From assembly GCF_002966125.1 (NCBI RefSeq), contig NZ_CP027062.1, positions 1,488,001-1,552,000 on the forward strand: 64,000 bases of DNA. Direction: 5' to 3'. The translations under genes and the position numbers were made by a program. The notes under the pieces are model-generated. The model was not told the DNA's origin and did not search any database. It saw nothing but the letters and a program-made list of their open reading frames with translations. Positions 36,460-44,450 of this stretch are shown here, in pieces; position 1 is the first letter of the stretch, and every line of letters starts with the position of its first letter. Source of the DNA: Pukyongia salina (GTDB taxonomy: Bacteria; Bacteroidota; Bacteroidia; Flavobacteriales; Flavobacteriaceae).

Positions 36460-37494
36460 ATGTTCGAGGTTTTTATTGCTTTGATACCCTTGCAAGCCTT
36501 TATAGCTTGATATCATATCCAGTTTTGCCAGCTCGAATTCTTCCTGTTTACAAAAGGGAACCACATTTTTTGAAGCAAGTCGTTTTGCAAGATATTGCTG
36601 TTCGTACTGCCCGGGTGTGGGGATAAAGAAGGCTTTCTTACCCATTACAGCCAGATCCATAATTGTGGTGTAACCAGACCTGCAAATTACGAGATCACTT
36701 TCATTGATAAGTTTTTCAAGCTCTTTTGAAGGTAAAAAGTTTATAACAGTTAGATTAGAGTCTTCCTGTTTACGGACTACTTCCTCTACAATTCCGCGTA
36801 CAATAACTACCTTTTTACCAGAACCCCGAAAGATTTTTATAAGCTTTTCTTCCAGTATACTACGCTGAGGTTCGGGCCCCGAAAGCAAACAAAGAATGTC
36901 GTATTTTATAGGAAGCTGTTGAGGCTTCATTCTGCTGAGAGGACCAATATACTTCACCGGGATCCTAAACTCCTTTAGATGGCCTAATTTCCCGCTTAAA
37001 CTCCCCGGGCCGTCTAAATCTGGCACCCAACATTCGTTAAATTTCATTATTATCCGTTGGTGGGCCTTGCTGCTTAGCCAGGAAGTGCTCCCCGAGAGTA
37101 CGTTTAATTGATGTGTTATAAAAACCGACGGCACCTTTTTCGAATTAACTCCCAAGCGGTTATCACTAATAATACCATCGATCTTCCCTTCCTTTACCAG
37201 GCCGCTTATAAATTTTTTTTCTTCTGAAATGGTTTTTCGTATTTGAGGCAGTGTAAAGAGCAGTTTCAATTTAAGGAAAATGCCTTTTCGTGTATATTGA
37301 ATGTTGTAAGAGGGTAATTCTAAACATTCCAAGCGGGGAAATTCAATCCTCAACAGGGCCAGAGCTGCACCATCTGAAGCTAGAGTTACACGATAACCGC
37401 TATCCAGTAGGGCATGGATAATAGGAATGCAGCGTGTTGCGTGTCCAAGACCCCAGTGTAATGGGGCAACCAGGATGTTCTTCTTTTGCTTCAA
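36433..37494 (-). CDS. Glycosyltransferase of MurG-like (GT28/GT1) fold
   Basis: The N-terminus (ILVAPLHWGLGHATRC) carries the Gly-rich acceptor loop and the C-terminal lobe has SDLVICRSGYTTIMDLAVMGKKAFFIPTPGQYEQQYLA, the nucleotide-sugar-binding region of GT-B enzymes. The product and acceptor are unknown. No ATG is available: TTG at 37494 is used, GTG at 37524 is an alternative, and the TTG at 37536 lies in the promoter box. The 3' end overlaps the histidine kinase gene. Confidence 0.85.
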   Translation of the reverse strand: MKQKKNILVAPLHWGLGHATRCIPIIHALLDSGYRVTLASDGAALALLRIEFPRLECLELPSYNIQYTRKGIFLKLKLLFTLPQIRKTISEEKKFISGLVKEGKIDGIISDNRLGVNSKKVPSVFITHQLNVLSGSTSWLSSKAHQRIIMKFNECWVPDLDGPGSLSGKLGHLKEFRIPVKYIGPLSRMKPQQLPIKYDILCLLSGPEPQRSILEEKLIKIFRGSGKKVVIVRGIVEEVVRKQEDSNLTVINFLPSKELEKLINESDLVICRSGYTTIMDLAVMGKKAFFIPTPGQYEQQYLAKRLASKNVVPFCKQEEFELAKLDMISSYKGLQGYQSNKNLEHLFRLFERE

Positions 37495-37533
37495 CAGGGA
37501 GTGATTGCCAAAGTGTTCGTTCACCTTTAAAAA

Positions 37534-37541
37534 CAAAAGTA
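37534..37541 (-). promoter_or_regulatory. Promoter -7 box (TACTTTTG) for the glycosyltransferase gene
   Basis: Exact TAnnTTTG match on the minus strand, overlapping a candidate TTG start. Confidence 0.5.
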
Positions 37542-37600
37542 CTCATAATAATTACAGGCTTTAATTCCTTAATTTTACCGAAAACACAAAAACGTCACTT

Positions 37601-38275
37601 TTGGGAAGTAAGAATAAATTAAAACGATTCAGGGAGAATGAAACCTTTTCCAATGTGATCCAGCCGGAACGCGATGAAATACTGTCCAACACCTTTGATC
37701 TAAAGGGAAAATGGGGCAAACAATTTTTTAAGAATGAACACCCCATAGTCCTGGAACTTGGATGTGGTAAGGGCGAATATACCGTAAACCTGGCGAAGAA
37801 GTATCCCGAAAAAAACTTCATTGGTGTAGACATAAAAGGTGCCAGGCTATGGCGGGGCGCCAAAACAGCTTTAGACGACGGACTACCTAATGTTGGATTT
37901 TTACGAACCCAGATAGAGCTACTAGACCATCTCTTCGGGCAGCACGAAGTAGATGAGATTTGGATCACCTTTCCAGATCCGCAGATCAAGTACAAACGGA
38001 CTAAGCACCGGCTTACCAACGCGAAGTTCCTTGAACTTTACAAAAAGATCCTGATCCCGGAGGGCATCATTCATTTAAAAACCGATAGTGAGTTCATGCA
38101 TGGGTATACCCTGGGTCTTCTTCAAGGGCTGGGACATGAGGTTTTATATGCACATCACGACGTTTACGGTAACGATTATACGCCGGAAGAAGTAACTTCC
38201 ATCAAGACATATTATGAAAGCCAGTATCTAGAAGAAGGAAAAAAAATCACCTACATCCGGTTTAAATTGAAATAG
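37601..38275 (+). CDS. trmB: tRNA (guanine(46)-N7)-methyltransferase
   Basis: TrmB methylates G46 in the tRNA variable loop with SAM. The 224-residue protein has the SAM-binding VLELGCGKGEYTVNLA near 50, FIGVDIKGARLWRGAK and the WITFPDPQIKYKRTKHRL motif typical of the family. TTG start: the first residues (GSKNKLKRFRENE) match the usual N-terminus and no ATG is near. The region before it contains the divergent glycosyltransferase promoter. Confidence 0.95.
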   Translation: MGSKNKLKRFRENETFSNVIQPERDEILSNTFDLKGKWGKQFFKNEHPIVLELGCGKGEYTVNLAKKYPEKNFIGVDIKGARLWRGAKTALDDGLPNVGFLRTQIELLDHLFGQHEVDEIWITFPDPQIKYKRTKHRLTNAKFLELYKKILIPEGIIHLKTDSEFMHGYTLGLLQGLGHEVLYAHHDVYGNDYTPEEVTSIKTYYESQYLEEGKKITYIRFKLK

Positions 38276-38308
38276 CTTTTATAATTTAACCCATCCAACC
38301 ATTTATTA

Positions 38309-38935
38309 ATGACCCTAGTAACAAATTTCCTCATTGGTTTTCTGGCAGCTTTTGTAGGGGTGATCCCCCCAGGCCTCCTTAATATGTCGGCCGCAAAGAT
38401 CAGTATGAAGGAGGGCAGGAAAAAGGGGTTAATGTTTTCCATTGGTGTATGCGTAACGGTGATGTTACAAACCTATGTTGCCCTTATTTTTGCAAGATTT
38501 CTCGACAAGCATCCCGAATATGTGGATATGTTACAAAAGGTGGCCCTGGGAATCTTTATTTGTATTACCATTTACTTTTTCTTTATTGCCAAGGATACAC
38601 GCAGGCCTCTGCCGGAGGATATGAACCGATCTAAGACGAATCGTTATTTCGCAGGCATGTTGCTGGCGGTGCTCAATTTATTACCCTTGCCTTATTGGGT
38701 CTATATTAGTATAACATTCGCAGGTTTTGGGTGGTTCACTTTCGAACAACCCGGGATCTGGGCTGCTGTCCTCGCATCGGGAATGGGTACTTTCGCCATG
38801 TTGGTAGTATATGTGCAGTTCTTCAGAAGAAAAGAAGAACCTAAAAAGCGTAAATGGAACATGAATTATATAATTGGTTTTATCACCGCTGTGATTTCAG
38901 TGATCACCTTCATTAAGATCTTAAACGACTTTTAA
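38309..38935 (+). CDS. LysE family amino-acid exporter
   Basis: The 208-residue protein has six predicted membrane helices and the LysE/RhtB N-terminus (FLAAFVGVIPPGLLNMSAAKIS). Such exporters move lysine, threonine or other amino acids out by proton exchange. The substrate is not evident. The alkyltransferase-like gene starts one base after its stop. Confidence 0.88.
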   Translation: MTLVTNFLIGFLAAFVGVIPPGLLNMSAAKISMKEGRKKGLMFSIGVCVTVMLQTYVALIFARFLDKHPEYVDMLQKVALGIFICITIYFFFIAKDTRRPLPEDMNRSKTNRYFAGMLLAVLNLLPLPYWVYISITFAGFGWFTFEQPGIWAAVLASGMGTFAMLVVYVQFFRRKEEPKKRKWNMNYIIGFITAVISVITFIKILNDF

Positions 38936-38936
38936 C

Positions 38937-39263
38937 ATGAAATCTGAAGGCTTCTTCACACAGGTTTACCAGGTGGCTAAACAGATACCTTACGGGCGTG
39001 TTACCTCCTACGGTGCCATCGCAAGGTACCTGGGCGCGGCAGGGAGTGCACGTATGGTTGGCTGGGCGATGAATGCTTCCCACAATGATCCCGATATCCC
39101 GGCGCATCGGGTTGTTAACCGCAAAGGATTGCTTACGGGGAAACATCATTTTGACGGGACAAACCTTATGCAGCAATTGCTGGAAAGTGAAGGAGTAGAG
39201 GTTGAGGACAACCAGATCCTTAATTTCGATACCCTGTTTTGGGATCCGGGAAAAGAGCTTTAG
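38937..39263 (+). CDS. Alkyltransferase-like (ATL) protein lacking the active Cys
   Basis: The 108 residues form the C-terminal MGMT DNA-binding domain (IPYGRVTSYGAIARYLG, Arg-finger segment SARMVGWAM). The alkyl-acceptor motif IPCHRVV reads IPAHRVV here, with Ala at position 56. Such proteins bind O6-alkylguanine without repairing it and hand the lesion to nucleotide excision repair. This is not a decayed gene: length, frame and all other motifs are intact. It directly follows the LysE gene. Confidence 0.92.
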   Translation: MKSEGFFTQVYQVAKQIPYGRVTSYGAIARYLGAAGSARMVGWAMNASHNDPDIPAHRVVNRKGLLTGKHHFDGTNLMQQLLESEGVEVEDNQILNFDTLFWDPGKEL

Positions 39264-39359
39264 TGGGTTCTGCGCGACTGAAGGTCGTGAAATAAAAAGT
39301 CTTTAATTCTGCCATAAAGCAAATCGATATCTACCCTTTATTTTACAAACTTTAAGGCG

Positions 39360-39367
39360 TATATTTG
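39360..39367 (+). promoter_or_regulatory. Promoter -7 box (TATATTTG) for the Mrp-Nfu operon
   Basis: Exact TAnnTTTG match 39 bases before the ATG at 39407. Confidence 0.6.
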
Positions 39368-39406
39368 CACTTTAGAATTAATCTAAATTAGTTGATACAG
39401 AACAGT

Positions 39407-40543
39407 ATGAGTTTTAAGAAACAAGATATACTAAATGCACTGGAATCGGTTACCATAGCTGGCGAAGGAAAGAATATGGTGGAGAGTGGTGCCATACGGA
39501 ATGTTATGACCTTTGCCGATGAGGTAGTGGTGGATATTGTTATGTCCACCCCTGCCATGCACATTAAGAAACGGGCAGAAGCCGATATCATTAAAACTAT
39601 AAAAGAAAAGGTTTCGGAAGAAGCCAAAGTACAGGTAAATATCAAAGTGGAAGCCCAGGCCAAGGCAAATCCTAACCTCATCAAAGGAAAGCCTATTCCC
39701 GGGATTCAGAATATTGTAGCCATTGCCTCGGGTAAAGGAGGTGTGGGTAAATCTACAGTAACTGCAAATCTAGCCGTAAGCCTTTCAAAAATGGGATTCA
39801 AGGTAGGGGTGCTGGATGCCGACATTTACGGCCCTTCTATCCCTATTATGTTCGATGTGGCCGAAGCTCGCCCTTTATCGGTAGAAATAGAAGGCAAGAG
39901 TAAGATGAAGCCCATTGAGAATTACGGGGTGAAAGTATTATCCATAGGGTTTTTTACCAAGCCGGACCAGGCAGTGATCTGGAGAGGTCCTATGGCGGCG
40001 AAAGCACTTAATCAGCTTATTTTCGATGCTGCCTGGGGGGAGTTGGATTTTATGTTAATCGATCTACCTCCCGGTACGGGTGATATTCATTTGAGTATCA
40101 TGCAATCCCTTCCTATCACAGGGGCGGTAGTAGTAAGCACGCCACAGAACGTAGCGCTAGCAGATGCCCGTAAAGGGGTGGCGATGTTTCAGCAGGAAAG
40201 TATACAAGTTCCCGTGTTGGGCATCATAGAGAATATGGCCTATTTTACTCCGGCCGAACTACCGGAGAATAAATATTATATCTTCGGAAAAGAAGGTGCA
40301 AAGAATTTAGCCGAAGATCTTAAAGTGCCGTTCCTGGGAGAGATCCCGTTGGAACAGAGCATCCGTGAAGCCGGCGATGTAGGACACCCGGCAGCACTGC
40401 AGGTGGCAACCTCTACCGAAACCGCTTTCGAGGAAGTAACACGCAGAGTGGTGGAAGAGACTGTTAGAAGAAACGAAGATCTTCCCCCAACCGAAGCAAT
40501 TAAGATAACAACTATGGCCGGATGTAGTGCCGTAAAGAAATAA
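39407..40543 (+). CDS. Mrp/NBP35-type Fe-S cluster carrier ATPase
   Basis: The 378-residue protein joins an N-terminal MIP18/DUF59 domain (about 1-95) to a ParA-like P-loop ATPase with the deviant Walker A (ASGKGGVGKST) and DLPPGTGD. Mrp proteins (ApbC, NBP35, Ind1) carry 4Fe-4S clusters to client enzymes. The CxxC pair usually found after ENMxxF is replaced here (ENMAYFTPAELPENKYY), as I recall for other flavobacteria. A lone Cys near the C-terminus (AGCSAVKK) remains. The NifU-type gene follows two bases after its stop. Confidence 0.93.
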   Translation: MSFKKQDILNALESVTIAGEGKNMVESGAIRNVMTFADEVVVDIVMSTPAMHIKKRAEADIIKTIKEKVSEEAKVQVNIKVEAQAKANPNLIKGKPIPGIQNIVAIASGKGGVGKSTVTANLAVSLSKMGFKVGVLDADIYGPSIPIMFDVAEARPLSVEIEGKSKMKPIENYGVKVLSIGFFTKPDQAVIWRGPMAAKALNQLIFDAAWGELDFMLIDLPPGTGDIHLSIMQSLPITGAVVVSTPQNVALADARKGVAMFQQESIQVPVLGIIENMAYFTPAELPENKYYIFGKEGAKNLAEDLKVPFLGEIPLEQSIREAGDVGHPAALQVATSTETAFEEVTRRVVEETVRRNEDLPPTEAIKITTMAGCSAVKK

Positions 40544-40545
40544 AG

Positions 40546-40782
40546 ATGACAGATAAGGAATTACAAGTAAAGATCGAATTAGCCCTGGATGAGATCCGTC
40601 CCTTTCTTCAAAGTGACGGTGGGGATATTTCTTTGGTTTCTATCGATAATGGAAAAATTGTGAAGGTACAATTGGAAGGAGCTTGTGTGGGATGTAGTGT
40701 GAACCAGATGACCCTGAAAAGTGGTGTGGAGATGACCATTAAAAAACATGCACCTCAGATAGAAACCGTACTGAGTGTATAA
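40546..40782 (+). CDS. NifU-type (Nfu) Fe-S scaffold protein
   Basis: The 78-residue product is a stand-alone NifU C-terminal domain with the cluster motif GACVGCSVNQMTLKSGVE near residue 45. Such domains hold a labile 4Fe-4S cluster, usually as dimers, and pass it to apo-proteins. It forms an operon with the Mrp ATPase. Confidence 0.95.
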   Translation: MTDKELQVKIELALDEIRPFLQSDGGDISLVSIDNGKIVKVQLEGACVGCSVNQMTLKSGVEMTIKKHAPQIETVLSV

Positions 40783-40851
40783 ATGAGAACTGTCATTTTT
40801 TGAAAGATAAAAAGCGAATAAGTTTGCGCTTCAAATCGAACGATTTTTTTT

Positions 40852-41904
40852 ATGATCAATACTGATATTTTAATAATAGGAGCTGGCCCCACGGGGCTTT
40901 TCACCGTTTTTGAAGCAGGACTACTAAAACTTAAATGTCATCTTATCGATGCGCTGCCACAGGCAGGAGGACAGTGCTCCGAGATCTATCCAAAAAAGCC
41001 TATTTACGATATACCTGCCTTTCCCGAAATTCTGGCGGGGGAACTGGTGGATAACCTGATGAAACAAATAGAACCTTTCCAGCCTGGATTTACATTAGGT
41101 GAAAGAGCAGAGACTATAGATAAACAGGAAGACGGCACCTTTATAGTAACTACAAATAAGGGAACAAAGCACCGGGCTCCTGTGGTGGCAATTGCTGGTG
41201 GCTTAGGAAGTTTCGAGCCAAGAAAGCCTCCTATTGCCAATATCGTAAAATATGAAGATCACGGGGTTGAGTATATAATTCGTGATCCCGAAATGTACAG
41301 AGATAAAGATGTAGTGATAGCAGGTGGTGGCGATTCTGCACTGGATTGGAGCATTTTCTTAACAGATGTGGCAAAAAGCGTGACTCTAATTCACAGGAGA
41401 AATGAATTCCGTGGAGCGTTGGATAGCGTAGAGAAAGTTCAGGAGTTAAAAAACCTTGGGAAAATAGAGCTTATCACTCCGGCAGAAGTGGTGGATATAA
41501 CTGGTACCGAAAAAGTAGAAGCTGTTTCTGTAAAAAGAAATGGCGAAATTTTTAATCGGCCCTGTGATCACTTTATACCTCTTTTTGGCCTGGCTCCAAA
41601 ATTAGGGCCTATAGCAGACTGGGGACTTGAAATAGAAAAGAACGCCATTAAAGTGGATAACTCCCTGGACTACCAAACCAATATTCCTGGTATCTACGCC
41701 ATTGGAGATGTAAATACCTACCCTGGAAAACTCAAGCTGATCTTGTGTGGTTTTCACGAAGCGACCCTAATGTGTCAAAGTGCCTATCAGCGAATTCATC
41801 CCGATAAGCGCTATGTTATGAAATACACAACCGTGGGTGGGGTTGAAGGTTTCGACGGAAGTAAGAAGGAGGCCCCTAAGGCTGTTGTAAAAGCCATAGA
41901 ATAA
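40852..41904 (+). CDS. Ferredoxin-NADP reductase-like (TrxR-type) flavoprotein
   Basis: The 350 residues follow the thioredoxin-reductase-like FNR family: FAD motif IIGAGPTGLFTVFEAG, NADP motif GGGDSALDWSIFL near 160, and the C-terminal FAD segment IPGIYAIGDVNTYPGK. There is no redox CxxC of true thioredoxin reductases, which supports ferredoxin (or flavodoxin) as the redox partner. The adjacent gene encodes a 2Fe-2S ferredoxin whose start overlaps this stop, so they form a NADPH-to-ferredoxin relay. Confidence 0.93.
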   Translation: MINTDILIIGAGPTGLFTVFEAGLLKLKCHLIDALPQAGGQCSEIYPKKPIYDIPAFPEILAGELVDNLMKQIEPFQPGFTLGERAETIDKQEDGTFIVTTNKGTKHRAPVVAIAGGLGSFEPRKPPIANIVKYEDHGVEYIIRDPEMYRDKDVVIAGGGDSALDWSIFLTDVAKSVTLIHRRNEFRGALDSVEKVQELKNLGKIELITPAEVVDITGTEKVEAVSVKRNGEIFNRPCDHFIPLFGLAPKLGPIADWGLEIEKNAIKVDNSLDYQTNIPGIYAIGDVNTYPGKLKLILCGFHEATLMCQSAYQRIHPDKRYVMKYTTVGGVEGFDGSKKEAPKAVVKAIE

Positions 41905-42233
41905 TGCAGGACATAAAAATTACCATAATCGACCGTGAAGGAGAGGAACACCTGGTCGATGCTCCCACCGATATGAATATGAACGTGATGGAGATAGTTA
42001 GGTCCTATGAGCTCGCTCCTGAAGGCACCATAGGCGTTTGCGGAGGTATGGCTATGTGTGCTTCCTGCCAGTGCTATGTATTGAGCAACCATGAGCTACC
42101 CAAAAAAAGTGATGAAGAAGAGGCTATGCTCGCCGAAGCGTTTTATGTGGAAGATAACAGCAGATTAGGCTGCCAGATTAGGATCACACCTCAATTGGAC
42201 GGTCTAAAAGTACAGCTGGCCCCTGAAAGTTAA
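41904..42233 (+). CDS. Adrenodoxin-type 2Fe-2S ferredoxin
   Basis: The 109-residue protein has the beta-grasp ferredoxin pattern with cluster Cys in GVCGGMAMCASCQCYV and the fourth in RLGCQI. This is the vertebrate-adrenodoxin/Isc-Fdx type, which serves P450s or Fe-S assembly. It is translationally coupled with the FNR-like reductase. Close to the Mrp and Nfu genes, its most likely client is Fe-S cluster synthesis, an inference from context. Confidence 0.94.
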   Translation: MQDIKITIIDREGEEHLVDAPTDMNMNVMEIVRSYELAPEGTIGVCGGMAMCASCQCYVLSNHELPKKSDEEEAMLAEAFYVEDNSRLGCQIRITPQLDGLKVQLAPES

Positions 42234-43126
42234 TTGGTCTTATAGGAAATAAGCTTTTTTGGTCCTTCCAATAACTTCCTGTTCACCTTTAATGTACCGT
42301 CTTCTGTAGTGGTTATGTGCCACTTTATAAGCGAGATCTCCCCTTTTTCTATCTCAATTCCTGTTATACTGCGGGGATGTACGCAACTGCCATCGTTAAA
42401 GAAAGCGATCTCACCCGGTTCGGGGAAACGAGGTCTATGGGTATGGCCTGTGATGGTGAAGATATTATCGTTCTCTATGATCCAGTTCTTGGTACGGCGC
42501 TCTACTTTCTTTAATTCCCTGTAGTTCTTTGCCGGACTCGTTGGGTCTCCAATCCCGAAGATCTGCAATTGTCTCCATAAGGCCCGAACCATAAATCGGT
42601 TGAACTTCCAAAACGCATAGTTCATTAGATCCGCCTGATGACCGTGAAGCATAAATATTTCCTGCCCTGTATTGATGTGTTCCAGGATAAGGCCCTCTGT
42701 GAATTTAATTCCCGGAAACAAGGGCACATCCTTCCCGGTTATCTTATCGAAATAGCTATGCAGGTGTTTTTCAACATAGCGTTCGTTTTTATACACCATA
42801 TCATGATTGCCAAGCAAGCGGTAGAGGCGGCATTCCCGATAGAATTGCATCATGAGGATGTACACATTCTTATGAGCCTCGAAGATGGATTTAAATTCGA
42901 GGTTTTCCCATAATTCGTCTCCATCCCCTAGTTCGCAATAGGTAAATCCTTCGTTATAATAATGTAATAAGGCGTGATAGTATGTGTTTCGGTTATTGGC
43001 AAAATCGTCTGCAAAACTATTGTCTCCGCGATGGCAATCGCTAAAGATTATAAATTTGGAAGAATCGTCGAAGGGGATTCGAGGAGCTTCTTTGAAAGCC
43101 CTCGCAAAGCGTTTTCGGGATGACAT
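42230..43126 (-). CDS. Metallophosphoesterase
   Basis: The 298-residue protein has the calcineurin-like motifs IIFSDCHRGDN, CELGDGDELWENL, LLGNHDMVYKN and ITGHTHRPR in order, coordinating two metals. Its N-terminal region is basic (MSSRKRFARAF). The start is the ATG at 43126. An ATG 26 codons upstream (43204) lies inside the terminator hairpin of the gene behind it and was rejected. The 3' end overlaps the ferredoxin gene by four bases. Substrate unknown. Confidence 0.92.
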   Translation of the reverse strand: MSSRKRFARAFKEAPRIPFDDSSKFIIFSDCHRGDNSFADDFANNRNTYYHALLHYYNEGFTYCELGDGDELWENLEFKSIFEAHKNVYILMMQFYRECRLYRLLGNHDMVYKNERYVEKHLHSYFDKITGKDVPLFPGIKFTEGLILEHINTGQEIFMLHGHQADLMNYAFWKFNRFMVRALWRQLQIFGIGDPTSPAKNYRELKKVERRTKNWIIENDNIFTITGHTHRPRFPEPGEIAFFNDGSCVHPRSITGIEIEKGEISLIKWHITTTEDGTLKVNRKLLEGPKKLISYKTN

Positions 43127-43140
43127 GCGATTTCTTTTGC

Positions 43141-43148
43141 TAAAGATA
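43141..43148 (-). promoter_or_regulatory. Near-consensus promoter -7 box (TATCTTTA)
   Basis: Minus strand, one mismatch (final A for G), 14 bases before the metallophosphoesterase ATG at 43126. It supports that start. Confidence 0.4.
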
Positions 43149-43174
43149 CAATTTGAAACTGCTTTCGCAAACCA

Positions 43175-43205
43175 TAAAAAAAATGGCTCCCGAAGAGGAG
43201 CCATT
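43175..43205 (-). terminator. Intrinsic terminator of the acyl-CoA dehydrogenase gene
   Basis: AATGGCTCC pairs with GGAGCCATT around six bases and a run of T follows on the minus strand, 20 bases after the dehydrogenase stop. Confidence 0.9.
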
Positions 43206-43224
43206 CAGAAACAATAATCTATTA

Positions 43225-44403
43225 TTATTTAAAGGCATTATGCCCTGTAATATCCAATCCGGTAATAAGTAGGTGAATATCATGTGTCCCTTCGTAGGTG
43301 ATCACACTTTCCAGGTTCATCATATGTCGCATGATGCTGTATTCTCCGGTAATTCCCATACCTCCTAGAATTTGTCTGGCTTCACGTGCAATTTTTATGG
43401 CCATATCCACATTATTGCGTTTTGCCATGGAGATTTGAGCGGAAGTTGCTCTGTCTTCATTTTTTAGCTGTCCTAATCTGTACGCCAGCAATTGTGCTTT
43501 TGTGATCTCCGTGATCATTTCTGCCAGTTTCTTTTGCTGTAGCTGAAAGGCTGCAATAGGTTTTCCAAATTGTATTCTCTCCTTGGCGTAGCGAAGGGCG
43601 GTGTCGTAACAATCCATAGCCGCACCAATTACACCCCAGGCAATGCCATAACGGGCAGAGTCGAGACAGCCAAGTGGGGCTCCCAATCCGGATTTGTTTG
43701 GTAAAAGGTTTTCCTTCGGAACCTTAACATCCTGGAAGATAAGTTCGCCGGTTGCCGATGCACGAAGCGACCATTTATTGTGAGTTTCCGGGGTGCTGAA
43801 GCCTTCCATGCCGCGTTCTACTATAAGTCCGTGAATTCGTCCTTCTTCACTTTTAGCCCACACCACCGCTACATCACAGAAAGGCGAGTTGGAGATCCAT
43901 AGCTTAGCACCGTTAAGCAGGTAATGATCACCTTTATCTTTAAAGTTGGTAACCATCCCCCCTGGGTTACTCCCGTGGTCCGGCTCCGTGAGACCAAATG
44001 ATCCCATCCATTCCCCTGTAGCAAGTTTAGGCAGGAACTTTTTTCGTTGCTCCTCTGTACCGTATTTCCAGATAGGATACATAACAAGCGACGATTGTAC
44101 CGAAGCCGTGGAACGAACGCCGCTATCCCCGCGTTCTATTTCCTGCATGATGATCCCATAAGAGATCTGGTCCAGGCCGGAACCTCCGTATTCCTCAGGA
44201 ATGTAGGGGCCAAAGGCACCAATTTCTGCAAGACCGGGAATGATGGATTTAGGAAATTCGGCTTTTTGAGCTGCTTCTTCGATGATAGGAGAAACATCCC
44301 GCTTCACCCAATCGCGGGCTGCGCTACGAATAAGTTTGTGTTCCTCGGTTAAAAGGTCGTCTAAATTATAATAATCGGGAGATTCGAAAAGATCGGGTTT
44401 CAT
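43225..44403 (-). CDS. Acyl-CoA dehydrogenase, glutaryl-CoA dehydrogenase type
   Basis: The 392-residue flavoenzyme has the FAD-binding GSFGLTEPDHGSNPGG, the segment RYGIAWGVIGAAMDCYDTALRYA, the catalytic Glu in ITYEGTHDIH near 368, and the C-terminal LDITGHNAF. These features place it with the glutaryl-CoA dehydrogenases, which decarboxylate glutaryl-CoA to crotonyl-CoA in lysine/tryptophan breakdown. The saccharopine dehydrogenase-like gene at 22 kb could be linked to lysine metabolism, but is not adjacent. Confidence 0.92.
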   Translation of the reverse strand: MKPDLFESPDYYNLDDLLTEEHKLIRSAARDWVKRDVSPIIEEAAQKAEFPKSIIPGLAEIGAFGPYIPEEYGGSGLDQISYGIIMQEIERGDSGVRSTASVQSSLVMYPIWKYGTEEQRKKFLPKLATGEWMGSFGLTEPDHGSNPGGMVTNFKDKGDHYLLNGAKLWISNSPFCDVAVVWAKSEEGRIHGLIVERGMEGFSTPETHNKWSLRASATGELIFQDVKVPKENLLPNKSGLGAPLGCLDSARYGIAWGVIGAAMDCYDTALRYAKERIQFGKPIAAFQLQQKKLAEMITEITKAQLLAYRLGQLKNEDRATSAQISMAKRNNVDMAIKIAREARQILGGMGITGEYSIMRHMMNLESVITYEGTHDIHLLITGLDITGHNAFK

Positions 44404-44422
44404 GGAATGAAATTTTGGTCTA

Positions 44423-44430
44423 CAAATGTA
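44423..44430 (-). promoter_or_regulatory. Promoter -7 box (TACATTTG) for the acyl-CoA dehydrogenase gene
   Basis: Exact TAnnTTTG match on the minus strand, 19 bases before the ATG at 44403. Confidence 0.55.
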
Positions 44431-44450
44431 AAAATAGCGGGGGGATTGTC

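Noticed and set aside
37561-38019. Open frame of 152 codons on the minus strand, antisense to trmB
   Set aside because: It lies wholly within the well-supported trmB gene region, lacks a signal peptide or known motif, and reads as a reverse-frame shadow.
43127-43204. Upstream ATG start for the metallophosphoesterase
   Set aside because: The extra 26 codons overlap a perfect terminator hairpin of the upstream gene and a promoter-like box. The later ATG fits the promoter.
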